Shown: piece by piece, positions 51,709 through 64,000 of the stretch
Numbering within the stretch: position 1 is the stretch's first letter
Layout of the letters: each line of letters starts with the position of its first letter
Assembly: GCA_002105175.1 (NCBI GenBank)
Contig: MCGE01000001.1
Location: 868,001-932,000, forward strand
From: Absidia repens
Lineage: Eukaryota > Mucoromycota > Mucoromycetes > Mucorales > Cunninghamellaceae
Length of the DNA: 64,000 nt
Reading direction: 5' to 3'
Notes under the pieces: model-generated
What the model saw: the letters and a program-made list of their open reading frames with translations, nothing else
What the model was told of the DNA's origin: nothing
Database searches by the model: none
Program-made: the position numbers and the translations under genes

Positions 51709-52131
51709 TATGGTCAAAAAAAGAGAATAGTAAAGCAAAAGGAAGTGAAAAATAAAGAGTGCGTGGTTGTTACAGAAATTGTCAGTGTCGGAGTGTATGA
51801 AGCCACCTTTTCCTGATTAATGATTGGTTGCTAATCATACCCGTCTGATTTTTTTCTTTTTCGCTTTTCACATATTTTTCTTCTTCTTTTTGGTATCAAA
51901 TCTCGTTCAATCACCTATTGATTCGTTTGTTTTTCTTTTCTTCTTTATTGGAAAAAGGAGAGCAATCGTCTTTATACTTGTTGAATTTTTATTTTTATTT
52001 TTATTATACTGAACTTGTATTTATTATCACTTTTTAGCGTACACCTTCTATATTTTGTTACCCATCCTTTTTTATACAACCCTCCTCACATCTACTTCAT
52101 TCGTTGAATTGTTTTATTATTATAACACATC
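51709..52131. promoter_or_regulatory. Divergent promoter region PRP16 / RSP5
   Basis: 423 bases with a CCAAT-type ATTGG at 51823 and pyrimidine-rich DNA toward the RSP5 start. No coding signal. Confidence 0.45.
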
Positions 52132-55580
<3,449 letters not shown>

Positions 55581-55892
55581 GTCTTTGCCCCCTTCCCAAC
55601 ACCCACTGTTCATTTTTTGTTAGCTCCTGCCCTCTTTTTATTTATTTACCCTTCCATCTCCCCACATCCCCCTACCGTCTCTTCAATCCATCTCACGTTG
55701 AATCTATTTCCACCATATTCTTTATCATATATAATTCCCATTTATATATTTATATATTAGTATCACAACTTACTATTTTACTATTTAGTCTTATTGCTGT
55801 TGTTGGTGTGCTGTACATATTCTCTTCTTTTGACAATTGTATTTTTTTTTCTCTCTTTTAACACCACCTTCTTTCTTAGTCAAGATTATTTG

Positions 55893-55898
55893 AATAAA
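55893..55898 (+). terminator. RSP5 poly(A) signal AATAAA
   Basis: AATAAA about 310 bases after the stop codon. Confidence 0.35.
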
Positions 55899-56196
55899 AA
55901 CAAACTTTACCATCTTCTTTCTTTGTCTTACTTTACTGTACATATCAGCCACATTGTATGATTTTATTCTGGGTGCATGGTCCGTCGTGGCGCACTTACT
56001 ATGTACATACTGCTCTGTGCGTTGTCGCTTAAAGAGAATGGTCACATATCATATGATATAAAGTCACTCAGAATCATTTGAAAAAGTCCTACTTGCATTT
56101 TGTAGTTATTGAAATTATTATGTACCCGCTTCCACAACTTTTTTTTTTTTGAATAAAAGCCATTTTATTATTAGCATTATCATTCATTTGCGTTTG

Positions 56197-56197
<1 letters not shown>

Positions 56198-56278
<81 letters not shown>

Positions 56279-56323
56279 CATCGGTGCCTTTGTTTTTCCA
56301 CATCATAGACGCATTCACTCACT

Positions 56324-56363
<40 letters not shown>
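56198..56363. repeat. T81 - 46 bp - A39 inverted homopolymer pair
   Basis: T run at 56198-56278, 46-base spacer, A run at 56325-56363. The two runs can pair as a hairpin of up to 39 base pairs. Confidence 0.9.
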
Positions 56364-56365
<2 letters not shown>

Positions 56366-56639
56366 CGAGTCCAGTATGTTGTACGATTTACCCATGTTGA
56401 AGATGCATTAAATCAAACTCACAGGGAACTCCAGTTAACGAAGCGATGATAGTTGTCGAGCAATTTTCCCAGAAGCGTTACGAAAATTATCATCATGTAT
56501 GATATAATAAGTAATTCAGATCTTATCATACACCCTCCCACTATAAAAAAAGTTCAACATCCTTTGGGCCTGATGGTTGAGGTTGATGGTTAAATTTTTA
56601 TTGCCGCATAAGCATAAACTGCGAAGGTCAACAGCAATC

Positions 56640-57760
56640 GAGAAATCTAAAGGAGCTAAATGAGTGAGACTGAAGGGATATTTGGAAAATGGTCAAAACA
56701 ACAGTCAAATGGTTCAATTGTGAATGGGCACTAGCATACTACAAGGCATGAGAAAAACTAAAGGGATATTTTTTATTAAAGCAAAATAGGAGTCAACCCT
56801 ATTCAAACGGGATGATGGTAGCAAAAAAAAAGAATCTATTGCACAGGACATGAGAGAGACTAATGGGACATTTTTCATTGAAGCAATCAAAGAGAAGACA
56901 TATTTTATTCAAAATAGTTACAAGTTATGACAAACTAAAACCGATCTAAGCTAATGATGACTTCAAGAAGCCAACTAAAGATGGTTCCAAATCGTAGATC
57001 CAAAATGAAAGGGTTTCCCCATGCATTTTGTAATCCCTGAGCTGAAAACCCTTCTAACTAGTCCTGACACTAATCCAAGATCATTATGACCTCATGGAGG
57101 TTAAATTGAGAAAGAGAAAAAGAAAGCGCGAAAACCAAAAAAAAATCAGAAAATAAAAAACCACGCGGGCGGAATTCGAAACATTTTTACTGTTGTGGAT
57201 ACAAAAAGGAAAATTCCTATTTTTGCTTGTCACATCTTTTATAACAATCAGAACTATGCATCACGATCAACATTATAGTTATATTTTTATGAAAGATACT
57301 TCAGCATGGTGGTTCTAATTGTTTTTACAGTAGCTTACACCGCTCAACTGCGGGAGAATGATGGTTATGGTACTTTTTTTTTTTTTTACAGCACCTAACG
57401 ACAGTCAACATTATACAAGTTTTTTTAAGTACGCGCCACCGTACAGCATCGGCGATATGGTAACTCTTTTCTCATGATATGTCTTCGCATTTCACTCTCT
57501 TTAGAATAGTTTGTGTCACGCAGTAGGATAGCCCACTCCTCACCACTTTTTAATAGAATTGTTTACCCCATTAGTTAATTTTGCATCATGTTTAGTCCAC
57601 AATAAAGAAAGCTCTCTACCGTATATGTATCCAATAAATTTCTTCAATATTAATATCGTATCACACGATGTTTTTGGTTGTCTAAAGCAATCCATCTCTA
57701 AATTCAGTGGGGTACATATACAGTACCCATCAGCCAAGCCTTCTTACTTCTGATCCAAGG
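56640..57760 (-). repeat. Dispersed repeat family, copy C
   Basis: On the minus strand: ATTCCGCCCGCGTGG near 57160, GGATTAGTGTCAGGACTAG, the core (one mismatch) at 57016-57035, CATTTTGGATCTACGATTTGG, and GAATAAAATATGT at 56898-56910. Three tandem subunits of about 105 bases follow (56640-56900), each resembling CTTCAATGAAAAATGTCCC-ATTAGTCTCTCTCATG. Right of the CACGTG-type block, ordered words (TATGGTAACTCTTTTCTCATGAT) match copy E. Confidence 0.65.
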
Positions 57761-59022
57761 AACATACTCGTTCAACTTCATACATTATAGGTACTTTCAT
57801 ATTAAGGAAAATTAAAAAGATAATAGATTTCATTTGTGATGTTCTTTGTGCTGGGATGATTGAACCCTTTTCTCAGCTTCATTTAGAAATGCAAATCCAG
57901 GGAAGCTGCATAATTTTGGATGTCTGAGCAGAAAAATTTCATACAGCAAAACTAACGGCGTTCGAATATCGACTTGATATGAATTGTGCCTAGATTACGC
58001 AAGTCATGATACTTCCAGGATTATTTTTTGTTATTAGTTTGGACAAAAAAATTCCACATAAAATAAAAACAGGTTTGATGCTGTACAGTACAGTATTGTA
58101 ATCTCAAAACGATTCACAGCCTATAAATATAAGAAACATAAAATTCGTATATTACCTTTTCAAATGGGATTGCTCTCGGAGTATGAATCATGAATCAGTT
58201 TTGCTTTTTTTGGAAACGGGGAAGAAGAGTGGGATGCATTTTTGATTCCCTACATTCAAAATATGAAAAGCAAACTCAAGCATCTCGTTGTTACTGTAGT
58301 TTTTTTTTTTACATGTACAGTAATGTGTCTATATAAATAGCCATTAAAAGACAATACGATATACCACTAACTACGAATGCAAAATAATTGAAAACCATGT
58401 TATTTTACAGTGAATGATACTGTATATCATAAAGCACAGCACAGTAGTGCATTTCTCCCTCAAAGATGAAGTACTGCATTTATATGATATAGCATGACTT
58501 TTTTTTTGTGTGCTTGAATTGTTACGTCACCAGTGTATACTTGTTTTATACTGTTAAGAAATGCTGATGATGACATTTTTTCCAGCTTTTAAAGGAGAGA
58601 GGGAGCGGAGTTACAAGTCACAGGGCAGAAAACCTGCGCCTTTTTTCGGAGGGAGGATTTCTTTTCCTTCTTTCTTTCCCTCAATCGTTTACGTCTTCCT
58701 TTATTCTCAAGACTTCAACGTTTAGTATATTTTCTTCTTTGAATCCATTTCTTCTTCATTTGCCTATTTTTTAAAAAGGTTTTATTTTACAAACTTTAGT
58801 TAATGTTTTGTGCATTATTGGACTGGAATACGTACTCCATACACGACACAATAAATCAACCGCACTTTCTCAAGGTCAAAAAGAAGCTTCCTGTTGAACT
58901 CACTTTCTAAATTTTTTTACAACGCTCTATCCAACCCAATTCATTATACGTCTTCTCTATTCTCTTTTATACATTATACTTATTATCTTGTCACCCATAT
59001 CCCATCTCAGCAATTACACCTC

Positions 59023-60474
59023 ATGGCTACTATTAACGTTCGGCGTGATGTCAAGGATTCCTTTTATCGATATAAAATGCCTCGTCTTCTGTCCAAGGTG
59101 AGAAACGCAACTATGCTATCACATGTTCTGAGAAGTACTTCAAGTAGCTAGACCACTGATTATGATTTTTTACTGTAGGTTGAAGGGAAAGGCAATGGTA
59201 TAAAAACAGTGGTGCCCAATATGTCCGAAATTGCCCGAGCATTGTCCCGGCCTCCTTCTTGTAAGTACAGTTTCCCTCCCCTTCCGTTGACACCTGATAG
59301 ATATTGGCTATTGAACTTATTTTTTGTTTTAATCTTCCTGTCTACACAGATCCTACAAAATATTTTGGCTGTGAACTCGGTGCCCAAGTCAAGTGTGATG
59401 ACAAGAACGAACGCTATATTGTGAATGGTGAACATGATGCTGAAAGATTACAAACAATTTTGGATGGATTTATCTCCAAGTTTGTCCTATGTGCCTCTTG
59501 CCGTAATCCTGAAACTGATATTGTAAGTGCTGACAAACCAAGTTGTCACTCTCTCCAGTGAATAATGATACTATGAAAATAAGCTGACAACTTTTTTTTA
59601 TGTCCATCATTTGGCTTATTAGATTATTATAAATGACGATATTTTGATGGATTGCAAAGCTTGTGGTGCTCAAAACGTGGCTGATATGCGACACAAACTC
59701 GCCACATATATTGTGAAAAATCCTCCAGCCCAAGCCTCCAAGAATCAACGAAAACAACGCAAGGCGGCGACTGCTCAAGCAAATGGTGATGGTCATGGAC
59801 CTGGTGGCTCCCTCATGGAAGATGATGATGCGGATGATGATGATGATATTATATCGCAAAGAATCAACAAGGAAGCAGCTGGACTCAGTATGGAAAGCAA
59901 GTTGGCACAAGAAGATTGGTCTGAAGACACCAGTGAAGCTGCTGTGGCTGCACGCATGAAGGAACTCTCTGTGAAAGGTGTTGGTGCATTTACTGAAGAT
60001 GATGATGAAGGCGAAAACAAGTACGATGCTTTTGGTGTGTGGTTGGAAGAACAAGGCAATGATGCTGCGGATGAAGATATTATTACCAAGGCGGAGGACC
60101 TCGGTGTGTATGGCAAGTACAAGGCTTGTCAAGTCCTGGTTCAATGCATTTTTGATGAATCCATTGCTACCCAAATTCCCAAACGTACCAAGCTGTTGCG
60201 CAAGTTTGTGACCGAAGAAAAGCATCAGAAGGCGGTCCTTGGCGGTGTGGAACGTTTAGTTGGTTTGGAATACAAGGATTCTTTGTTGAAAAAGCTTCCT
60301 GCCATCCTTATGAAACTCTATGATGCCGATATTATTGAAGACGACGTCTTTATCAAGTGGGGTGAAAAGCCTACCAAGCGTTATGTGGAAAAAGAAGTCT
60401 CTAAGGAAGTCAAGAAAGCTGCCAAACCCTTCCTGGAATGGCTTGAAACTGCCTCCGAAGAAGAATCTGACTAA
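59023..60474 (+). CDS. TIF5: Translation initiation factor eIF5
   Basis: Four exons: 59023-59097, 59179-59260, 59350-59522 and 59623-60474, 393 residues (yeast 405). The N-terminal GAP domain starts [19 protein letters not shown], with Arg16 at the place of the catalytic arginine finger that stimulates GTP hydrolysis on eIF2. [20 protein letters not shown] follows. A C4 zinc ribbon is seen in [10 protein letters not shown] and CKACGA, then [17 protein letters not shown] Lys-rich and Asp-rich linker leads to the W2/HEAT domain (about 240-393), ending in the acidic ETASEEESD used to contact eIF2 beta and eIF3c. The long fourth exon is the main body. Confidence 0.96.
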
Positions 60475-60929
60475 GCTGTATGGTGAAATGGTCCCTGTCA
60501 ATAGTGTCTCATCTCTTAGCTTATTAGTCACAGCTTAGTACTTTTTTTTTATTTAGTTCTTTTTTATTTTATGTTTATGATACTGTTTTTAGTTTATTTT
60601 TAAATAAATGATGCGATTTGTCTCGATTTATCTACTGTGTTGACTATCTTTTTTATTTATTTTCATGATGCAATTGAGTCATGATAGAATTTTTATCATG
60701 AATATCAACGGAATGATATTGTACGATCAAAGTAGTATATAAAGTTAAGGTTGTGTGTGTGCGTGTGTGTATTTTCAGGCGGATAATTTTGGGGATTTTG
60801 GTTTACCATTGCTGAATACAATAGTAATATACATATTAGATGCAGGCATTTGTGGAAACGTTTGACAAGACTGTTGGAGTGCATATGTAATATGATAATT
60901 ATTTTTTTCAGATCTTTTAGCATCAGCTG

Positions 60930-60931
<2 letters not shown>

Positions 60932-60971
<40 letters not shown>
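60932..60971 (+). repeat. T40 homopolymer
   Basis: Uninterrupted T run. Confidence 0.95.
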
Positions 60972-60972
<1 letters not shown>

Positions 60973-61101
60973 AATGGAGAAGCTCTCTCTGATGACATTC
61001 AGGTCCCTTTGCATCCACTTTCCAATATTTAGCCTCTCATCCCATGTATTTGCTCTTAAAGTAAAAATAGACAACGGGCACCTAGGATTCGCTGTTATGA
61101 T

Positions 61102-61246
61102 TTACTTAATTATAGAAATCAAACGTGCTGCATGGCCACGCAAAATAATGCTGCTATCATTCTTCCACTTCAAACATGTGGAGAAAATCATGGAATATAG
61201 AGAAGATTTACTGGCATCCTGTTCTGAATATGGTTGGTCCGTTGGT
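61102..61246 (-). pseudogene. Exon-like fragment resembling the R3HCC1L-like C-terminal domain
   Basis: After a TTTGTAG acceptor-like site the minus strand is open for 47 codons and includes LKWKNDSSIIL, close to IKWKNDSRALII of the gene at 0.7-1.9 kb. The DNA shares 20 identical bases (61151-61170 with 1066-1085). No upstream exon fits, so it may be a decayed or truncated copy. Confidence 0.25.
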
Positions 61247-61370
61247 CTACAAAGATAATATTTCTGGTGATTAGATACAATTGAAACACCGAATTAGGCG
61301 TTTGAAAAAACTCATCTCCCCCAGATTTAAATCACACACTCCTTTCTTTTCTCGTTATCTTATTATTCTC

Positions 61371-64000
61371 ATGGCTGAAGAAATTCAGAAAAAGCGACAA
61401 CGTGTAAGCCGTGCCTGGTAAGTTGGAAGAAGGAAACCATTTTCTTCAGTAAAATATAGAGCCTGTTTATTTGTGTATAGTTTGGCGCCGTATGTAACTG
61501 GTTACTGATTTAATTAGACTCACTTTATCTGTTATACCCTTTAGTGAACAATGCCGACGAAAAAAAGTAAAATGTCTTGGATCACCGCCAACCTGCAACA
61601 ATTGTCTAACTCTTGGTTTACGCTGCCAATATCTTGAATCAACGAAGAAGGTATGATTGATATCCGCAATTTTGATAATTGACTGAAGGACTGACTGACT
61701 GACTGACTGACTGACTGACTGACTGACTCAACTCTTGACCTATTTATTTACTCTCAATATTATTATGATATAGCGTGGACCTCCAAAGGGATACATTGAA
61801 GCCATCGAAGGACGACTACAACGACTAGAAGCACTTTTGGGCACAATCACTCAGGAAGACGATCCACGATCGCAAGCTATACTCGCTGAACTGAATGCTC
61901 CTTTGGAAACAGCTTATGGCGAACTTGTTCGACCCCGCCCAATTTACCACACCTCATTACAAGGACTGGATAACGTACCGACGTCGATGATGCATATGAA
62001 AAACGAAGGTATCACTCACGATGAAAACCGACCAGCACAGGATGGTGATGACTACAAGGAAACACTCTCGAATTATGGCTCATCGGAATCCTTTAAAGAT
62101 TTGAAACATCGCAACAGCAATGACAATCACCTTCATGAACACCAACAGCAACAACACCAGCAGGAACAGCAACAACAGCAACAGCAACAACAACAGTTAG
62201 ATAATTTATCGATCGACGATTCTGGACAATTACGGTATTATGGTAAATCATCTGGATTCGACATGCTACGCAACTTCAAGACAGCAAAAAACGAATCGGT
62301 GCACTTCAATTTCAATGATATCAAAGCAAAGCGAAAACTACAGCTAGGCTCAGCAGGTACAAACTCAACAGTTGATCCATTTGAACGCCCGCCTGATGAT
62401 CTCTCTCAACACCTTCTCGACTTATATTTCAACACCTTTTACCCTTGGCTTCCAATTATACACAAGGACTCGTTTATGGAAAGGATATCATCGAAGGACA
62501 ATCCACCCCCTGCGCTTTTACTGAATGCTATCTATGCTGTTGCTTCACGTGTGTCCAGTGATATTCGTGTACGTTCAGTGGCTGACCAACCTGATACCGC
62601 CGGTGATATTTTTTTTGAACGGGCTCGACTATTGATGGATTTTGAATGGGATGATTTCAAGGTCTATACCGTACAGTCGTTATTGTTAATGAGCAGTCAT
62701 CAAAACGGTGCTTTGAAAACAGTTCGTGGTTGGCTCTACAGTGGGATGGTAAGAACAAGCACACAAACGCAAGTATAATTTGGTACTTAGTGCTTTCATT
62801 TTTTCTTTTATAGGCTTTTCGAATGGCTCAAAACCTTGGACTGCATCGTAATTGCGAAAGTTGGGCATTGACTGATGTTGAAAAAGAAGAACGGAAACGA
62901 TGTTTTTATTGCTGCTTGATTGTTGACAGAATTACCTCGACCATGCATGGGCGATCACCAGTTTTAGACGAACGGGATTATGATGCGCTTTATCCAACCT
63001 ACGAAGACAAGGATAAAAATGGACAATCACTGCACATCATGGAAGGCTTCCATCATTTGATCAAGCTTTGTGAGCTACTAGGTGATGTACTACGTGAACT
63101 TTATATGGTACGTGGGCGGAAACAACTCTCAATGATGGCTTGTCCTGATGCAACATTATCAAATTTGGATCGTGGACTCAACAAGTGGATGGCGAAATTA
63201 CCTGCGTCAATGCAATATAGACCCCCAAATACTCGCCTGGCAGAACGGAGCAAAGCACCAGCTCTTCAATTATGTCAACTACACATGCTATTTTACACTA
63301 CTTTGATTCTACTTCACCGGCCTTTTATCCCCGGACCATCAACCACAGCAGCACCCTCTGTCTTCCCTTCAGCATCTATATGTACCTTCGCAGCGAACAA
63401 AATATTGGACATCTCTGAATCTCTTCTCGCCGATGGACTCCTGATTAAAGTCAACAACTATGCGCTCTACTTTATGTTTACCGCTGGTATTATCTTTATC
63501 CACAACGCTCAGTCATCCGACAGTATGTTTGCTTTTGAAGCCAAAATCAGCATCAACAAGATTATGCGCGCTATGGACGAAGTTGAGAAAACATGGTCGA
63601 CATCAGCACGGCACTGCAATATTCTTGGGGCACTGGCTGGACTGCGGGATATCGATTTACGAAATGTGGACGAAAGCTACTCCCGCCAAAAACCGGGTAA
63701 TGAATCTCTTCCTCCTCTCTCGATTGCCGTACCAAATTCACCCGAGCCCATGGATAATCAAGAGCAGCAACAACATTTGGAGAACTCAATTCAATCACCG
63801 GCATCACACTCATCCTCAACCGCTACAGAAAGGTCACCATTATCATCTTCATTACATACCTTTTCAACAAAGACCCCATCAACATCGACGACTCTGGATG
63901 AATCATACACCAAATATTATACAGACAACAATTTCACATCGCATCATTGCTCGCTACCATTACCTGTGTCCTCTTCTTCGGTAGAATCGACACATCCAGC
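61371..64000 (+). CDS. Zn2Cys6 transcription factor, truncated by window end
   Basis: Exons 61371-61417, 61545-61650, 61774-62748 and 62814 to the window edge; 771 residues are visible. The N-terminus has the binuclear zinc cluster RACEQCRRKKVKCLGSPPTCNNCLTLGLRCQY (six Cys, first one split by intron 1), followed by the linker RGPPKGYIEAIEGRLQRLEALLG that leads into a short coiled coil. A poly-Gln stretch (62145-62196) separates this from the fungal transcription factor regulatory domain starting about residue 255 (LLDLYFNTFYPWLPIIHKDSF), which includes LHRNCESW, EKEERKRCFYCCLIVDR and the conserved GRSPVLDERD. It belongs to the xylanolytic-activator-like group; its target genes are unknown. 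The C-terminal part is Ser/Thr-rich and open to the edge. Confidence 0.9.
61691..61728 (+). repeat. CTGA tetranucleotide microsatellite
   Basis: About nine and a half perfect units within intron 2 of the Zn2Cys6 gene. Confidence 0.95.

Larger units (their letters stand above)
55581..59022. other. Gene-poor repeat region (3.4 kb)
   Basis: Holds the RSP5 3' end, the T81/A39 pair, repeat copy C and, from about 58,560, the pyrimidine-rich promoter of eIF5. TACTGTA and TACAGTA words are frequent between 57.3 and 58.5 kb. No gene is recognised. Confidence 0.55.
60475..61370. other. Intergenic between eIF5 and Zn2Cys6 gene
   Basis: Contains the eIF5 poly(A) signal AATAAA (60603-60608), a GT-rich run near 60753-60769, a T40 run and a fragment resembling part of the R3HCC1L-like gene (listed separately). 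Confidence 0.5.

Overview
The window is nuclear DNA of a filamentous fungus, most likely an early-diverging one (Mucoromycota, probably Mucorales). Genes carry many short introns (about 45-110 bases) with GTAAG/GTATG donors and pyrimidine-TAG or CAG acceptors. Intergenic DNA is AT-rich with very long T or A runs. Most proteins are conserved eukaryotic housekeeping products, including two that are uncommon in Dikarya: a mitochondrial propionyl-CoA carboxylase beta subunit and an MFSD1-type transporter. No rRNA, clear tRNA or CRISPR was seen. The placement is inference from gene content and gene structure only.

Layout. 0.7-21.4 kb is gene-dense: R3HCC1L-like (-), DMAC1-like (-) divergent from PAF1 (+), signal peptide peptidase (-) divergent from PCCB (+), a DUF676 lipase (-), a TM9/EMP70 protein (-), an LRR protein (-) divergent from a flavin-reductase-like protein (+), and an arrestin-domain protein (+). 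21.4-27.8 kb is repeat-rich, with dispersed elements, a decayed ORF and one candidate 63-residue gene. 27.8-38.1 kb holds a PCL-type cyclin (+), aspartate aminotransferase (-), an MGA2/SPT23-type membrane-tethered transcription factor (+) and PIG-H (+). 38.1-40.4 kb is repeat-bearing. 40.4-55.6 kb holds an FGGY kinase (+), MFSD1-like transporter (+), TOA2 (-), the 22-exon PRP16 helicase (-) and the RSP5 HECT ligase (+). 55.6-59.0 kb is repeat-rich. 59.0-64.0 kb holds eIF5 (+) and a Zn2Cys6 regulator (+) that runs off the right edge.

How genes may work together. Gene order looks like ordinary fungal chromosome order rather than a cluster. One functional theme is shared: RSP5 is the ligase that in yeast activates MGA2/SPT23 and works with arrestin-type adaptors, and all three families are present within 37 kb. 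Several products serve nuclear gene expression (PAF1, TOA2, PRP16), and others belong to the ER, Golgi or endomembrane system (SPP, TM9, PIG-H, MFSD1).

The least explained structure is a dispersed repeat family with copies near 9.4-9.9, 22.5-23.8, 25.05-26.0, 38.7-39.3 and 56.6-57.7 kb. It shares a central CCGCCCACGTG-type block, a GGATTACAAGATGCATGGGG core and AATAAAATATG motifs that sit in inverted orientation at the two sides of the best copy. All exon coordinates come from reading splice sites and keeping frame; no alignment or transcript data were available.
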